A stretch of DNA of 64,000 nucleotides from Neocallimastix lanati (nom. inval.) (taxonomy: Eukaryota > Neocallimastigomycota > Neocallimastigomycetes > Neocallimastigales > Neocallimastigaceae): NCBI GenBank assembly GCA_016946835.1, contig JACVTC010000119.1:36001-100000 (forward strand). The letters run 5' to 3'. The position numbers and the translations under genes are program-made. Below are positions 47,060 to 56,586 of this stretch, piece by piece. The first letter of the stretch is position 1. Every line of letters begins with the position of its first letter. The notes beneath the pieces are model-generated. The model searched no databases and had not been told where the DNA came from. It saw only the letters and a program-made list of their open reading frames with translations.

Positions 47060-48370
47060 TATACTTTAATTATATTCATATTCTACTATTTATTTTATTT
47101 TATTCAATTTGTATTTTAATTATATTCATATTCTACTATTTATTTTATTTTATTCAATTTGTACTTTAATTATATTCATATTCTACTATTTATTTTATTT
47201 TATTCAATTTGTACTTTAATTATATTCATACTCTACTATTTATTTTATTTTATTCAATTTGTACTTTAATTATATTCATATTCTACTATTTATTTTATTT
47301 TATTTAATTTGTACTTTAATTATATTCATATTCTACTATTTACTTTATTTTATTCAATCTGTACTTTATATTTATATTTCAACTATTTATTTTATTTTAT
47401 TTAATCTGTACTTTAATTATATTCATATTCTACTATTTATTTTAATTTATTCAATCTGTACTTTATATTTATATTTCAACTATTTATTTTATTTTATTTA
47501 AATAAATAATAGAATATGAATATAATTAAAGTACAGATTAAGTAAAATAAATAGTTGAAATATAAATATAAAGTACAGATTGAATAAAATAAAATAAAAT
47601 AAATAGTTCAAATATAAATATAAAGTACAGATTGAATAAAATAAATAAATAGTAGAATATGAATATAATTAAAGTACAGATTGAATAAATTAAAATAAAT
47701 AGTAGAATATGAATATAATTAAAGTACAGATTAAATAAAATAAAATAAATAGTTGAAATATAAATATAAAGTACAGATTGAATAAAATAAAATAAAATAA
47801 AATAAATAGTTGAAATATAAATATAAAGTACAGATTGAATAAAATAAAATAAAATAAAATAAATAATTCAAATATAAATATAAAGTACAGATTGAATAAA
47901 ATAAAATAAATAGTTGAAATATAAATATAAAGTACAGATTGAATAAAATAAAATAAATAGTAGAATATGAATATAATTAAAGTACAGATTAAATAAAATA
48001 AAATAAATAGTTGAAATATAAATATAAAGTACAGATTGAATAAAATAAAATAAAATAAAATAAAATAAAATAAAATAAAATAAAATAAAATAAAATAAAA
48101 TAAAATAAAATAAAATAAAATAAAATAAAATAAAATAAAATAAAATAAAATAAAATAAAATAAAATAAAATAAATAGTAGAATATGAATATAATTAAAGT
48201 ACAGATTGAATAAAATAAAATAAATAGTTGAAATATAAATATAAAGTACAGATTGAATAAAATAAAATAAATAGTAGAATATGAATATAATTAAAGTACA
48301 AATTGAATAAAATAAAATAAATAGTTGAAATATAAATATAAAGTACAGATTGAATAAAATAAAATAAAGT
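47060..48370. repeat. Inverted minisatellite (head-to-head arrays of about 48-bp units)
   Basis: Left array (47060-47499): units of about 48 bp built on CATATTCTACTATTTATTTT ... CAATTTGTACTTTAATTAT. An alternative unit has ATATTTCAACTATTTATTTT. Right array (47500-48370): the same two unit types in reverse complement (AAATAGTAGAATATGAATAT and AAATAGTTGAAATATAAATA). The inversion centre is the palindrome TTATTTAAATAA at 47494-47505. Long open frames here are repeat artefacts. Confidence 0.9.
48041..48174. repeat. (TAAAA)n expansion within the minisatellite
   Basis: About 26 pure pentamer units, an expanded version of the short TAAAATAAAAT spacer found in every minisatellite unit. Confidence 0.95.
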
Positions 48371-48435
48371 AAAATAAAATACACACACAAAAGACAAAGA
48401 AGATAATAATAATAAAAAATAAAAATAATTCTTAT

Positions 48436-48439
48436 AAAA
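48436..48439 (-). terminator. Pol III terminator of tRNA-Ala
   Basis: TTTT on the minus strand three bases after the tRNA 3' end, with longer T-runs further on (48421-48425 and beyond). Confidence 0.6.
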
Positions 48440-48442
48440 GAC

Positions 48443-48514
48443 TGGAGATATCGGGGATCGAACCCGAGGCTTCTTGCATGCAAAGCAAGCACTCTACCAC
48501 TGAGTTATATCCCC
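48443..48514 (-). tRNA. tRNA-Ala (anticodon UGC)
   Basis: A 72-nt cloverleaf on the minus strand: acceptor GGGGATA/TATCTCC (one G-T pair), D-loop CAGTGGTAGA, anticodon loop TTTGCAT giving TGC, T-arm TCGGG-TTCGATC-CCCGA, discriminator A. A box TAACTCAGTGGTAGAG and B box GGGTTCGATCCC are intact. No intron. The Ty3/gypsy copy 2 starts 14 nt upstream; an inverted minisatellite lies downstream. Confidence 0.95.
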
Positions 48515-48528
48515 AGCTTAAATTTTTT

Positions 48529-49141
48529 TGATACAATACAGCTAGAAATACGCAAGAAAATTAACAAAAGAGAAAATCCTATAATAATATAGTGAAAAAT
48601 AATTACAATATATAATATACTAAATCATTATATAAATAGATTAAAAATTAATTAGACAGCCAATAATATTCAAGATAAAATTAATTAATAAATTTAAAAG
48701 AAGAGAATGAGATAAAAGTTAAAGAGAGAGTTTTCTTGTTGTTTTAAAAAAAAATTCTAATTGAGTAAAATAATAGTTTTAGAGAACTTATAGTTTAGTT
48801 TAAATAATTAAGTAATTACTTATAGTTAAAGGATAAGAGTTGAATCCTACAATTATAAGTAAAATTATTATTAAGATATTAATATAAATTGAATTATTAG
48901 AGATAATTAATAATTATTATATTCAGAGGAATATAAAATATAATTGTAATAATTTATGTAAAATTAAATAAATAAATAAAAACAAGATTTAAAAAAAGAA
49001 ATAAATAAATTTTATTATTTGTGTAAATTATTATTTATTATCTTTGAGTTGGAATATATTATTTTATAAATTCCCTATTTGCTCGACCTCGTTATAATTA
49101 AATAAATTAAAATTTGATACTTTATTACTTATATTGTATCA
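48529..49141 (+). repeat. 5' LTR, Ty3/gypsy copy 2
   Basis: 613 bp, ends TGATACAATA/TATTGTATCA. Homologous to the copy 1 LTR but with indels, so the two copies belong to slightly different variants. Confidence 0.95.
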
Positions 49142-49149
49142 TAAATTTT

Positions 49150-49166
49150 TGGTGGAGAATCCGGGC
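49150..49166 (+). other. Primer-binding site, Ty3/gypsy copy 2
   Basis: TGGTGGAGAATCCGGGC eight bases after the 5' LTR, matching the other two elements. Confidence 0.85.
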
Positions 49167-49497
49167 GAGCAAAATAAAATAATATGAAAACAATGAAAAG
49201 AAAATAATAATAATTAAATAATAGTTTGAATAATATTGATTTAATTTCTTTCTAATAAAACAAGCCTTTCAAAAAAAAAAAAAAAATTTAGATTTTTTTT
49301 TTATTTTATTTTATCTTATTTTATTTTTCTTTATTTTCTTTTTTTAAAATTTTTTTTTTTTACAAATAAAATACTTTATTAATCATATTATATAATATAT
49401 CAATAATATAAAAATTTAATTACAAATATTCTACCTATTCTTAATTCTACATTTAACAATTTACATTAACATTAATTATAAAAAAAAAAAAAAAAAA

Positions 49498-50644
49498 ATG
49501 ATTGATGCCGAAAAGTTACAAAGGGTTCTACCTCGCTTGAACGATTATGACAAAGACGTTGATACTTGGATTAGCGACTTAGCTAAAACCCTAGAATTAT
49601 ATGACATCGTCGAACCAAGAAAGATCTTCATTTGGGTATTAGAAGCCACAGATGAAGATGTACATGGAGATTTGAATTCTATTAAAGTGAAAAAGGGAAA
49701 TGAAGTGAAATATCCTTCCCTCAAGCAAATTCAATCGTGCATCGAAGAATACTTAAACATCACTGAAAATGATAAATGTTCTATTCTAAAGGATTTAAAA
49801 ATTAGTAACAATGAAACAATAAAAAAAATTTAATTATAGACATAAAAGATTATATCACAGGCTAAGCAGAGACCGTCAACAATTTGTCTCCGTAAAAGAC
49901 TACATAAATGCAATAAAAACTCGAATGTATCCTTGCTCAAGAGTATTGGAGGCTGAATGTGAAACATTAAGCGAAGCTTACAAGGTAGCTGAGGTTGCAG
50001 AAGAAACAGAGAGAGAGATGAATACAGTTTCATTCAATGAAAATAATTATCATAGTAATAATTTGATGATAGCTCAGAATAACAGAGGTTTATCGATTAT
50101 GAATCACCCATTCTATCAAGGATTTTTAGTAGGACAATCCCGTCGTCGTGGCATCCAGAGATATTTTAATCCTAATTATAATAATTATAACACTTATGGA
50201 TATAAAGATAATAATAATAATAGTCAATATTATAATAACTATAATAATTATTATAATAATAAAAACCTCAATGGAAATACTTATAATAATGTAAATGGAA
50301 TTAATAATAATACTAATTCAAAATATAACAGTCAAAATTTTAATAACTATAGAAACTATATGGAAAATAATAATCAATCTTACGGTAATAACAAACGAAA
50401 TATTGCGGCCTTTACCCCTGGAAATAATCTCATGTCGATCACTAACTTAAATGGTGATAACAAAAATAATAATCAAATTAAGGAGGTTAATACTTCCAAT
50501 TTTGGTAATAATTTAAATAAACGACTTATCTGTTTCCGTTGCTCACAACCGGGACACAAATTTACGGATTGCCCCTATTCCTTTAAACAACTTGCAGAAA
50601 TGGAAGAAAAAGCATCAAGTAGTACTAGCCATTTAAACCAATAA
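49498..50644 (+). pseudogene. gag: Gag of Ty3/gypsy copy 2, frameshifted
   Basis: Near-identical to the Gag at 7665-8810. An A7 run is A8 here (49821-49828), shifting the frame so translation stops at 49831-49833 after 111 codons. The remainder continues in the next frame (an ATG at 49925 opens 239 aa) with the linker and CCHC knuckle CFRCSQPGHKFTDC intact, to the normal stop at 50642-50644. A single-base change in a homopolymer could also be an assembly error. If real, it removes full-length Gag and Gag-Pol from this copy. Confidence 0.9.
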
Positions 50645-50665
50645 TTGGGAGAAGGATGACTCCCA
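50632..50665 (+). promoter_or_regulatory. Programmed -1 ribosomal frameshift site, gag-pol overlap (copy 2)
   Basis: Heptamer TTTAAAC at 50632-50638 in gag phase T TTA AAC, spacer 50639-50645, then stem TGGGAG (50646-50651) with CTCCCA (50660-50665), extendable by a U-G pair. The pol frame is open from a TAG at 50626-50628 onward, so a -1 slip joins Gag to Pol without a stop. The ATG at 50656 lies in the hairpin loop. Confidence 0.82.
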
Positions 50666-53600
50666 GTAAACAAACCAACCAAGTAGAAAATAACCCAAAG
50701 ACACTTCCAATAATTAACAACTCACCTGAAGTCATTGCTACCGCCATCAAGAATACCAAAACAAAAAGTAAGAGTCTTACACCATCTAGAAGAGAAATAT
50801 TAAAGAACAATCCAATTCCTATACAAACAACAGCAATGAATCATAATAATCATTTAGTGAGTTCAAATAATAAAAATAAACAATTAACTAATACTAATAA
50901 ACATAACAATAAATTAAATAAATTAAAAAGTAATACTATATCAGACAAGGGCGAAGAAGATGTCTTAATGTCTGAAAAAAGCAATCAAGATTTTAATAAA
51001 AATACTAATGAGAGTAATAATACTTCAATATATAATGAGAATGATAACAATGAAATTCAAGAAGGTAATAACCAAATTGAGAATAATGATGACTTACCTA
51101 TTAATGAGACAGAAAAATTAAACTACCTAGATCCTTCCTTTATTACCGAAAAGAATATCAGGAGCGTGAAGAAATCTAATAAATTAAAAAGAGCACAAGA
51201 AATTTTAGATAGTCCCACACAAGGTAATAATAAAATGAATAATAAAGAAGAAAATAAAGAAAGGCACATAAAATTAGTAGAAGAATTTGACGAATATCTG
51301 ATAGAAGATTTAGTTAAAGAAATAGCTTCTACTGAAATTAATACTAAATTAGTACACTTACTTGATTTATTTCCGAAGTTTAGGGCAGCCTTTTCGAAAG
51401 CTTTAAAATTAAATCCTAGAAATTCTACAAGCACTCTATTATCAATATTTAGTAAATTTAAAATTAGTAAAACAAAAGGAAAAGTAGAAGGTGCCAATAC
51501 TGAAATATTTTTGGACACTTGTGCGAGTCTTAATATAATTACTCGCTCAGCTTTACAAAAATTAAAAATTAACAAACCTACCTTAGAAACTATCAATGAA
51601 ACCATAGTACAAGCCTGTTCCGAAACATCCGTACAATCCGAAATTATAGAATTAGAAATAACAATTGGGAACAAATCATTCAAAGATTATTTCAGAATAA
51701 TAGAAAAGGATAATTTATTTGACATATTAATTGGAGTTGATTCTTTAAAAAAGAATAGATTTATTTTAGATTTTGTTAATGATACTCTGTACTATGTTGA
51801 TAACAATAATAATTACCATAAACTATCAGATCTACAATATGACACTCGTCCCATGAATCAAGATGATAATGTTAATACAGAAGATTTAGATCCTCAGCCC
51901 TTACTGTGCACCTTAGTGGTAAATAACACAGACTTTAATAAACAAGAAGATCCTAAACCAAATAAAAATGAAATAATTGATAAAATTGTTAATTTATTAC
52001 CATCTAATGTTCAAAAAGAAGTTAAAGAAATGTTTCAAAAATTTATTAATATATTAGCTTTAAAAACCGACGAATTGGGAAAATCAAAGTTATTCCCACA
52101 TAAAATAAATTTATTACCTGGGTCAAGACCCATAAAACAAAGAGCCTATCGATTAACCAAAAATCAAACAATAGCTTTAAAGAAAATATTGAAGAAACTA
52201 ATTAGAGACTGGCTTATCGAACCATCCTCTTCCCAATGGTCTTCACCTATTGTTTTAGTCCCAAAAAAGAATAAAGATTGGAGGTTATGTGTAGATTATC
52301 GGAAATTAAATGATTTAACTATAAAAGATTCGTATTCTTTACCTCTTATTGACGATATTCTATCATTAGCTGGTGATAACATAAAAATTCTATCCACTAT
52401 TGATTTGTACTCTGGATATCACCAGATTCCCATGGATACAGCCGATAAGGATAAAACCGCTTTTACAACTATGTTTGGCAACTACAACTTCCGTGTAATG
52501 CCTTTTGGACTTTGCAATGCCCCTGCCACTTTTCAAAGAGAGATGAATCGTATCTTCTTCGATTTAATAGGAGACTGCATGTTCGTGTATATTGATGATC
52601 TAATTATATTTTCAAAGTCTTTAGATGAACATATTTGTCACTTACATAAGGTATTTACAATTTTACAAGAAAATGAATTAAAAATAAATTTAGAAAAATG
52701 TTCTTTCTTTAAAACTGAAGTCAAAATCTTAGGGCATTTGCTTTCGACAAAAGGATTATCTCCTTTAAATGACAAGGTAAAGGTTATATCACAATGGCTA
52801 CCTCCGAAGAATTTAAAACAGGTAAGGTCGTTTTTAGGAGCAGTTTCGTATTATAGAAAATTTATTAAAAATTTCGCCATGATTGCAAAGCCTTTATATC
52901 AACTATTGAAGAAAGACGCACCTTTTTGTTGGACTGAAGATTGCACTAATTCATTTCATTTATTAAAGAATAAGCTAATTGAAGCACCTATTTTAACAGC
53001 TCCTAATTATTCAAAACCGTTTATTATTAGAACTGACGCTTCTCGTGATGGTCTAGGAGGTGTATTGTTACAAAAGAACCAAGATGGTATAGAAGTCCCA
53101 ATTTACTTTGAAAGTCGTACCTTATCCAACTCAGAACTTAACTATAGCATAACAGACCTTGAAGGAAAAGCAGTTTATCACTGTGTTCAAAAGTTTAAAC
53201 CATATATTTCTGGAAGCCCGTTTAATACAATGGTTTATACTGATCATAAACCACTTGTATATATATTTGCTAAGAGAGAACCAACCAACAGCCGTCACTT
53301 GAAATGGATTACTGAACTCAGTATTTTAAATGTTCAAGTAGCATATGAAGAAGGCAAAAATAATTTTGTTGCTGATGCACTATCAAGAATGGTAGCAGTT
53401 AATAATGATGATAATAATAATATTAATAATAATGATTTAATTATGAATAATATTTCTTCTTACAAACCTGCTTCGGATCAACCTGTAGAAACTATTAATA
53501 TAATTACTACTAATAATAATTTACCTTCTAATGTTGTTGCGGATTCGGACTCTGATACTATTAACACATATATGAGAGAATTTATTAAAAAGAAAATTAT

Positions 53601-54729
53601 TAATATAAATGGTATTGAGTATTATAAACAAGGTGGTAAGCTCGGAAGGATTATTAAAGATAAAACTGAACAAATAAAACTTATTAATGCAGTACATAAC
53701 ATAGGACATGAAGGAATTTATAAGACTTATTATCGTTTAATGAGAAACTATTACTGGATGAACATGAAACAAGATATAACTAACTTCATTAAATGTTGTC
53801 ATAAGTGTCAAACTTGTCGACGACAACCACTTAACCACTACACTGAAAATATTGCGACACCACCAGGATATCTATTCTCCAGAGTTGGATTAGATCTGGT
53901 TGGGCCCCTTCCTCTCACCAAAAACGGAAATAAATATATAATTGTACTTGTAGACTATTTTACAAAGTGGACTGAAGCTGAGCCACTTAAATCTACTGAA
54001 TCCGAAGACGTTATTAGGTTTTTAAAGTCGGTGTTCTCGCGTCATGGAATTCCTGAAGTTTTGGTTACGGATAATGGTCCACAATTCGTATCGGATAGGA
54101 CAAAAGCATTTTTGGATTTGCATGATGTATATGTGCAATACATTGCAACATATCATCCTGCCTCAAACGGGGAGGTGGAAAACCGCAACCGTGAGATCTG
54201 TAAATACCTTAGACTACTGGGTGAGAACGATAAACAATGGGATGAAACACTATATAGCGCGTTATGGGCACTAAGAACGAGCAAAAGCGAAGTTACGAAA
54301 CACAGTAGTTTCGAATTATTGTATGGCCGTAGAGATCTTCAGCCTTTTGAATTATCTTTGAATGTAGACCGGAGAAACGAATTCGAAAACGAAGAAGAAT
54401 ATATATTAAGGAAGTTCATTACCCATGATAGATGGATCCTGGAAGCTATTAGAAACATTGAGACCGCGAATAAACTTTGGATGGACAGAAGAAAACAAAT
54501 TAGACGTTTAAAGAGCAATTATAAACCTGGTGACTTGGTACTAGTGAAGGTGTTTAACAGAAGAAAACTCGACCCATTCTTTACAGGTCCTTTGAAGATT
54601 ATAAAACAAGAATTAAACACTGTATCCGTTTGTGACCCAATTACAGGAGAAGTTGCTGATAGAAACATCCATTTGAAGAACATTATTCCATACTTCACGG
54701 AAATAAATATAGAAGATGATGAAGAATAA
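50656..54729 (+). CDS. pol: Pol polyprotein (PR-RT-RNaseH-IN) of Ty3/gypsy copy 2 (open)
   Basis: 1357 aa from the ATG at 50656; the natural product is probably a Gag-Pol fusion by -1 frameshifting from gag. Residues 1-240 are Asn/Lys-rich spacer. Protease active site DTCAS is at 287-291, where DTG is usual. RT spans about 480-720 with YIDD at 645-648, and RNase H about 785-910 (RTDAS, YTDHK, ADALSR). The integrase zinc finger is H1014, H1018, C1048, C1051; the D,D-35-E core is D1080, D1139, E1175. A C-terminal PGDLVLVK fold follows and there is no chromodomain. It copies element RNA into DNA and inserts it. The adjacent tRNA suggests integrase is guided by Pol III factors. Unlike copy 1, codon 9 is CAA, not a stop. 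Confidence 0.95.
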   Translation: MTPSKQTNQVENNPKTLPIINNSPEVIATAIKNTKTKSKSLTPSRREILKNNPIPIQTTAMNHNNHLVSSNNKNKQLTNTNKHNNKLNKLKSNTISDKGEEDVLMSEKSNQDFNKNTNESNNTSIYNENDNNEIQEGNNQIENNDDLPINETEKLNYLDPSFITEKNIRSVKKSNKLKRAQEILDSPTQGNNKMNNKEENKERHIKLVEEFDEYLIEDLVKEIASTEINTKLVHLLDLFPKFRAAFSKALKLNPRNSTSTLLSIFSKFKISKTKGKVEGANTEIFLDTCASLNIITRSALQKLKINKPTLETINETIVQACSETSVQSEIIELEITIGNKSFKDYFRIIEKDNLFDILIGVDSLKKNRFILDFVNDTLYYVDNNNNYHKLSDLQYDTRPMNQDDNVNTEDLDPQPLLCTLVVNNTDFNKQEDPKPNKNEIIDKIVNLLPSNVQKEVKEMFQKFINILALKTDELGKSKLFPHKINLLPGSRPIKQRAYRLTKNQTIALKKILKKLIRDWLIEPSSSQWSSPIVLVPKKNKDWRLCVDYRKLNDLTIKDSYSLPLIDDILSLAGDNIKILSTIDLYSGYHQIPMDTADKDKTAFTTMFGNYNFRVMPFGLCNAPATFQREMNRIFFDLIGDCMFVYIDDLIIFSKSLDEHICHLHKVFTILQENELKINLEKCSFFKTEVKILGHLLSTKGLSPLNDKVKVISQWLPPKNLKQVRSFLGAVSYYRKFIKNFAMIAKPLYQLLKKDAPFCWTEDCTNSFHLLKNKLIEAPILTAPNYSKPFIIRTDASRDGLGGVLLQKNQDGIEVPIYFESRTLSNSELNYSITDLEGKAVYHCVQKFKPYISGSPFNTMVYTDHKPLVYIFAKREPTNSRHLKWITELSILNVQVAYEEGKNNFVADALSRMVAVNNDDNNNINNNDLIMNNISSYKPASDQPVETINIITTNNNLPSNVVADSDSDTINTYMREFIKKKIININGIEYYKQGGKLGRIIKDKTEQIKLINAVHNIGHEGIYKTYYRLMRNYYWMNMKQDITNFIKCCHKCQTCRRQPLNHYTENIATPPGYLFSRVGLDLVGPLPLTKNGNKYIIVLVDYFTKWTEAEPLKSTESEDVIRFLKSVFSRHGIPEVLVTDNGPQFVSDRTKAFLDLHDVYVQYIATYHPASNGEVENRNREICKYLRLLGENDKQWDETLYSALWALRTSKSEVTKHSSFELLYGRRDLQPFELSLNVDRRNEFENEEEYILRKFITHDRWILEAIRNIETANKLWMDRRKQIRRLKSNYKPGDLVLVKVFNRRKLDPFFTGPLKIIKQELNTVSVCDPITGEVADRNIHLKNIIPYFTEINIEDDEE

Positions 54730-54779
54730 AATATATAACGTATAAATATATATATATATTTTATAAATCATTATTAATT

Positions 54780-54831
<52 letters not shown>

Positions 54832-54851
54832 ATAATAATAATAATAATAAT

Positions 54852-54905
<54 letters not shown>

Positions 54906-55136
54906 GTAAATTGAATAGTAATAATCAATAATAGGATAGTATATATATAAATAAACAACAGTAATCATATACAATAAATAATAAAAATATTTAATGAATA
55001 AATAAGTATATAATAGTATAATAAATAAATAAATAAATAGTATAATAACATATAGGATAATAGTAATAAGATATAAGAAAGGATAATATATATAATAGAA
55101 CAAAATATATAAAACAATATATATAATAGATAATAA
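54730..55136 (+). other. Retrotransposon 3' noncoding, A-tract region
   Basis: Two long poly-A tracts (54784-54828 and 54856-54900) separated by (AAT)n. The equivalent of the poly-T/(ATT)n block of copy 1 at 3351-3520, with different tract lengths. Confidence 0.8.
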
Positions 55137-55280
55137 AATAAATGATATATAGTATAAACAAATTTATATAGGACTTAGGTAATATAATAAGAGATAGATA
55201 ATAAAATAAATGATATATAGTATAAACAAATTTATATAGGACTTAGGTAATATAATATGAGATAGATAATAAAGTAAATG
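55137..55280 (+). repeat. 68-bp tandem repeat in retrotransposon 3' noncoding region
   Basis: Two units of the 68-bp repeat that has three or more units in copy 1. Confidence 0.85.
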
Positions 55281-55756
55281 ATATATAGTATAATAGTATA
55301 ATATAATTTATTACGACACTTTATGAATAACAAAGATATAATATATATACATAGAAAAATAATTTAAAAATAATTTATTTTGGAAAATAAATAATATCAT
55401 AATAATAATGATAAATAATATTATTAATATTAATAATTGAGAAGATATATATATACTTAACACTCTAATAATAGTTAAACCACAATACAAGATTCAATTA
55501 TTTTCTTTTATTATTATTTATATATTTTATTTTAAATGACAACGCAAATAAATCATATTATGAATGACACGTTAAGATATAAACAATATACATAAGAAAA
55601 TTATAAATACATCTATATAAATATTTAGAATAATAATAAATTAATAATTCAATTTTAAATTTCAAAATTTAAATTTCAAAATCTCATTTCAATTTCAATT
55701 TCAAAGTTAAGTTAAAATTATTCAATATATATAACAAAAATAAAATAATGACTTAC

Positions 55757-55796
<40 letters not shown>

Positions 55797-55973
55797 TTTA
55801 TATTTTGTAAACCAGTATAAATTTATTATAAAAAAAAAAAAAAAATTTTTTTTATATATCTTATAAATCATTATAAATTTAAAAAAAAAAAAAAAAAATT
55901 ATATAAATTGTATCTAAATATCCAAGTAATAATAGACTTCAAGGGACGAAGTCAAGACTAAGTGGGGGCGTTT

Positions 55974-56586
55974 TGATACAATACAGCTAGAAATACGCAA
56001 GAAAATTAACAAAAGAGAAAATCCTATAATAATATAGTGAAAAATAATTACAATATATAATATACTAAATCATTATATAAATAGATTAAAAATTAATTAG
56101 ACAGCCAATAATATTCAAGATAAAATTAATTAATAAATTTAAAAGAAGAGAATGAGATAAAAGTTAAAGAGAGAGTTTTCTTGTTGTTTTAAAAAAAAAT
56201 TCTAATTGAGTAAAATAATAGTTTTAGAGAACTTATAGTTTAGTTTAAATAATTAAGTAATTACTTATAGTTAAAGGATAAGAGTTGAATCCTACAATTA
56301 TAAGTAAAATTATTATTAAGATATTAATATAAATTGAATTATTAGAGATAATTAATAATTATTATATTCAGAGGAATATAAAATATAATTGTAATAATTT
56401 ATGTAAAATTAAATAAATAAATAAAAACAAGATTTAAAAAAAGAAATAAATAAATTTTATTATTTGTGTAAATTATTATTTATTATCTTTGAGTTGGAAT
56501 ATATTATTTTATAAATCCCCTATTTGCTCGACCTCGTTATAATTAAATAAATTAAAATTTGATACTTTATTACTTATATTGTATCA
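55974..56586 (+). repeat. 3' LTR, Ty3/gypsy copy 2
   Basis: 613 bp, one visible substitution relative to the 5' LTR. Immediately preceded by AAGTGGGGGCGTTT. Confidence 0.95.

Larger units (their letters stand above)
48529..56586 (+). mobile_element. Full-length Ty3/gypsy retrotransposon, copy 2
   Basis: An 8058-bp element of the same family as copy 1, in the opposite orientation. It has 613-bp LTRs differing at one visible site (TTCCC at 49072-49076 versus TCCCC in the 3' LTR). Target duplication TTTTT (48524-48528 and 56587-56591). Layout: LTR, PBS, gag (frameshifted), -1 frameshift site, pol (open), long A-tract noncoding region, polypurine-like AAGTGGGGGCG, LTR. It lies 14 nt upstream of tRNA-Ala and reads away from it. 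The gag lesion makes it probably non-autonomous, although Gag from another copy could complement. Confidence 0.95.

Noticed and set aside
47259-48492. Tyr/Phe/Leu-rich frames of 80 to 167 aa
   Set aside because: Translations of the minisatellite and (TAAAA)n array; one even runs into tRNA-Ala.
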